A stretch of 5,150 nt of DNA from an uncultured beta proteobacterium (GTDB lineage Bacteria > Pseudomonadota > Gammaproteobacteria > Burkholderiales > SG8-39). The translations under genes and the position numbers were made by a program. The stretch covers positions 1-5,150 of the forward strand of contig CAIPUP010000069.1 of NCBI GenBank assembly GCA_903868285.1, written 5' to 3'. This document shows positions 5,150 to 5,150 of the stretch, in pieces. The notes beneath the pieces are model-generated. The model made no database searches. It was not told where the DNA came from and worked only from the letters and a program-made list of their open reading frames with translations. Within the stretch, counting starts at the first letter, position 1. Every line of letters begins with the position of its first letter.

Positions 5150-5150
5150 C

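Noticed and set aside
1..5150. CRISPR array, tRNA/rRNA genes or insertion sequences
   Set aside because: No regularly spaced repeats, cloverleaf-like sequence, transposase or terminal inverted repeats were seen; the only repeats are short in-frame tandem duplications.

Overview
The window is GC-rich throughout, apart from two short AT-rich patches. Genes are tightly packed with 1-4 bp overlaps, and GC-ending codons dominate. Together with the catabolic gene content this suggests a Burkholderiales-like betaproteobacterium or a similar high-GC proteobacterium. The taxon is inferred; nothing in the window fixes it.

Left part (1-3307, + strand): a four-gene run in which every junction is a 4-bp ATGA/GTGA overlap. 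It starts with the 3' end of a phthalate-dioxygenase-type Rieske oxygenase. A flavin/[2Fe-2S] oxygenase reductase of the phthalate dioxygenase reductase class follows, then a Gfo/Idh/MocA-family dehydrogenase that closely resembles phthalate 4,5-dihydrodiol dehydrogenase (Pht4/OphB), and last a MarR-family regulator. The first three form a coherent pathway: NADH electrons pass through the reductase to the oxygenase, the oxygenase makes a cis-dihydrodiol, and the dehydrogenase re-aromatises it to a catechol-type product. Phthalate or a related aromatic carboxylate is the best substrate guess. No decarboxylase or ring-cleavage gene lies inside the window.

Right part (3301-5150, - strand, read right to left): a second, convergent catabolic operon. 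It enters with a nearly complete small (beta) subunit of a benzoate/anthranilate-type ring-hydroxylating dioxygenase, whose large subunit must lie beyond the right edge. Twelve bases later comes an NAD-dependent D-2-hydroxyacid dehydrogenase-family protein with an intact catalytic triad. The operon ends in a short reading frame of unknown identity that may be frameshifted or a gene remnant. Its stop codon overlaps that of the MarR gene.

Two unrelated classes of Rieske oxygenase system (alpha-only phthalate type and alpha/beta benzoate type) therefore meet tail to tail, with the MarR gene at the junction. The least explained parts are the hydroxyacid dehydrogenase in a dioxygenase operon, the unknown short frame, the promoter- and operator-like AT-rich patches at 2711-2751 and 3511-3556, and several small tandem duplications inside coding sequence. 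No RNA genes, CRISPR arrays or insertion sequences were seen.
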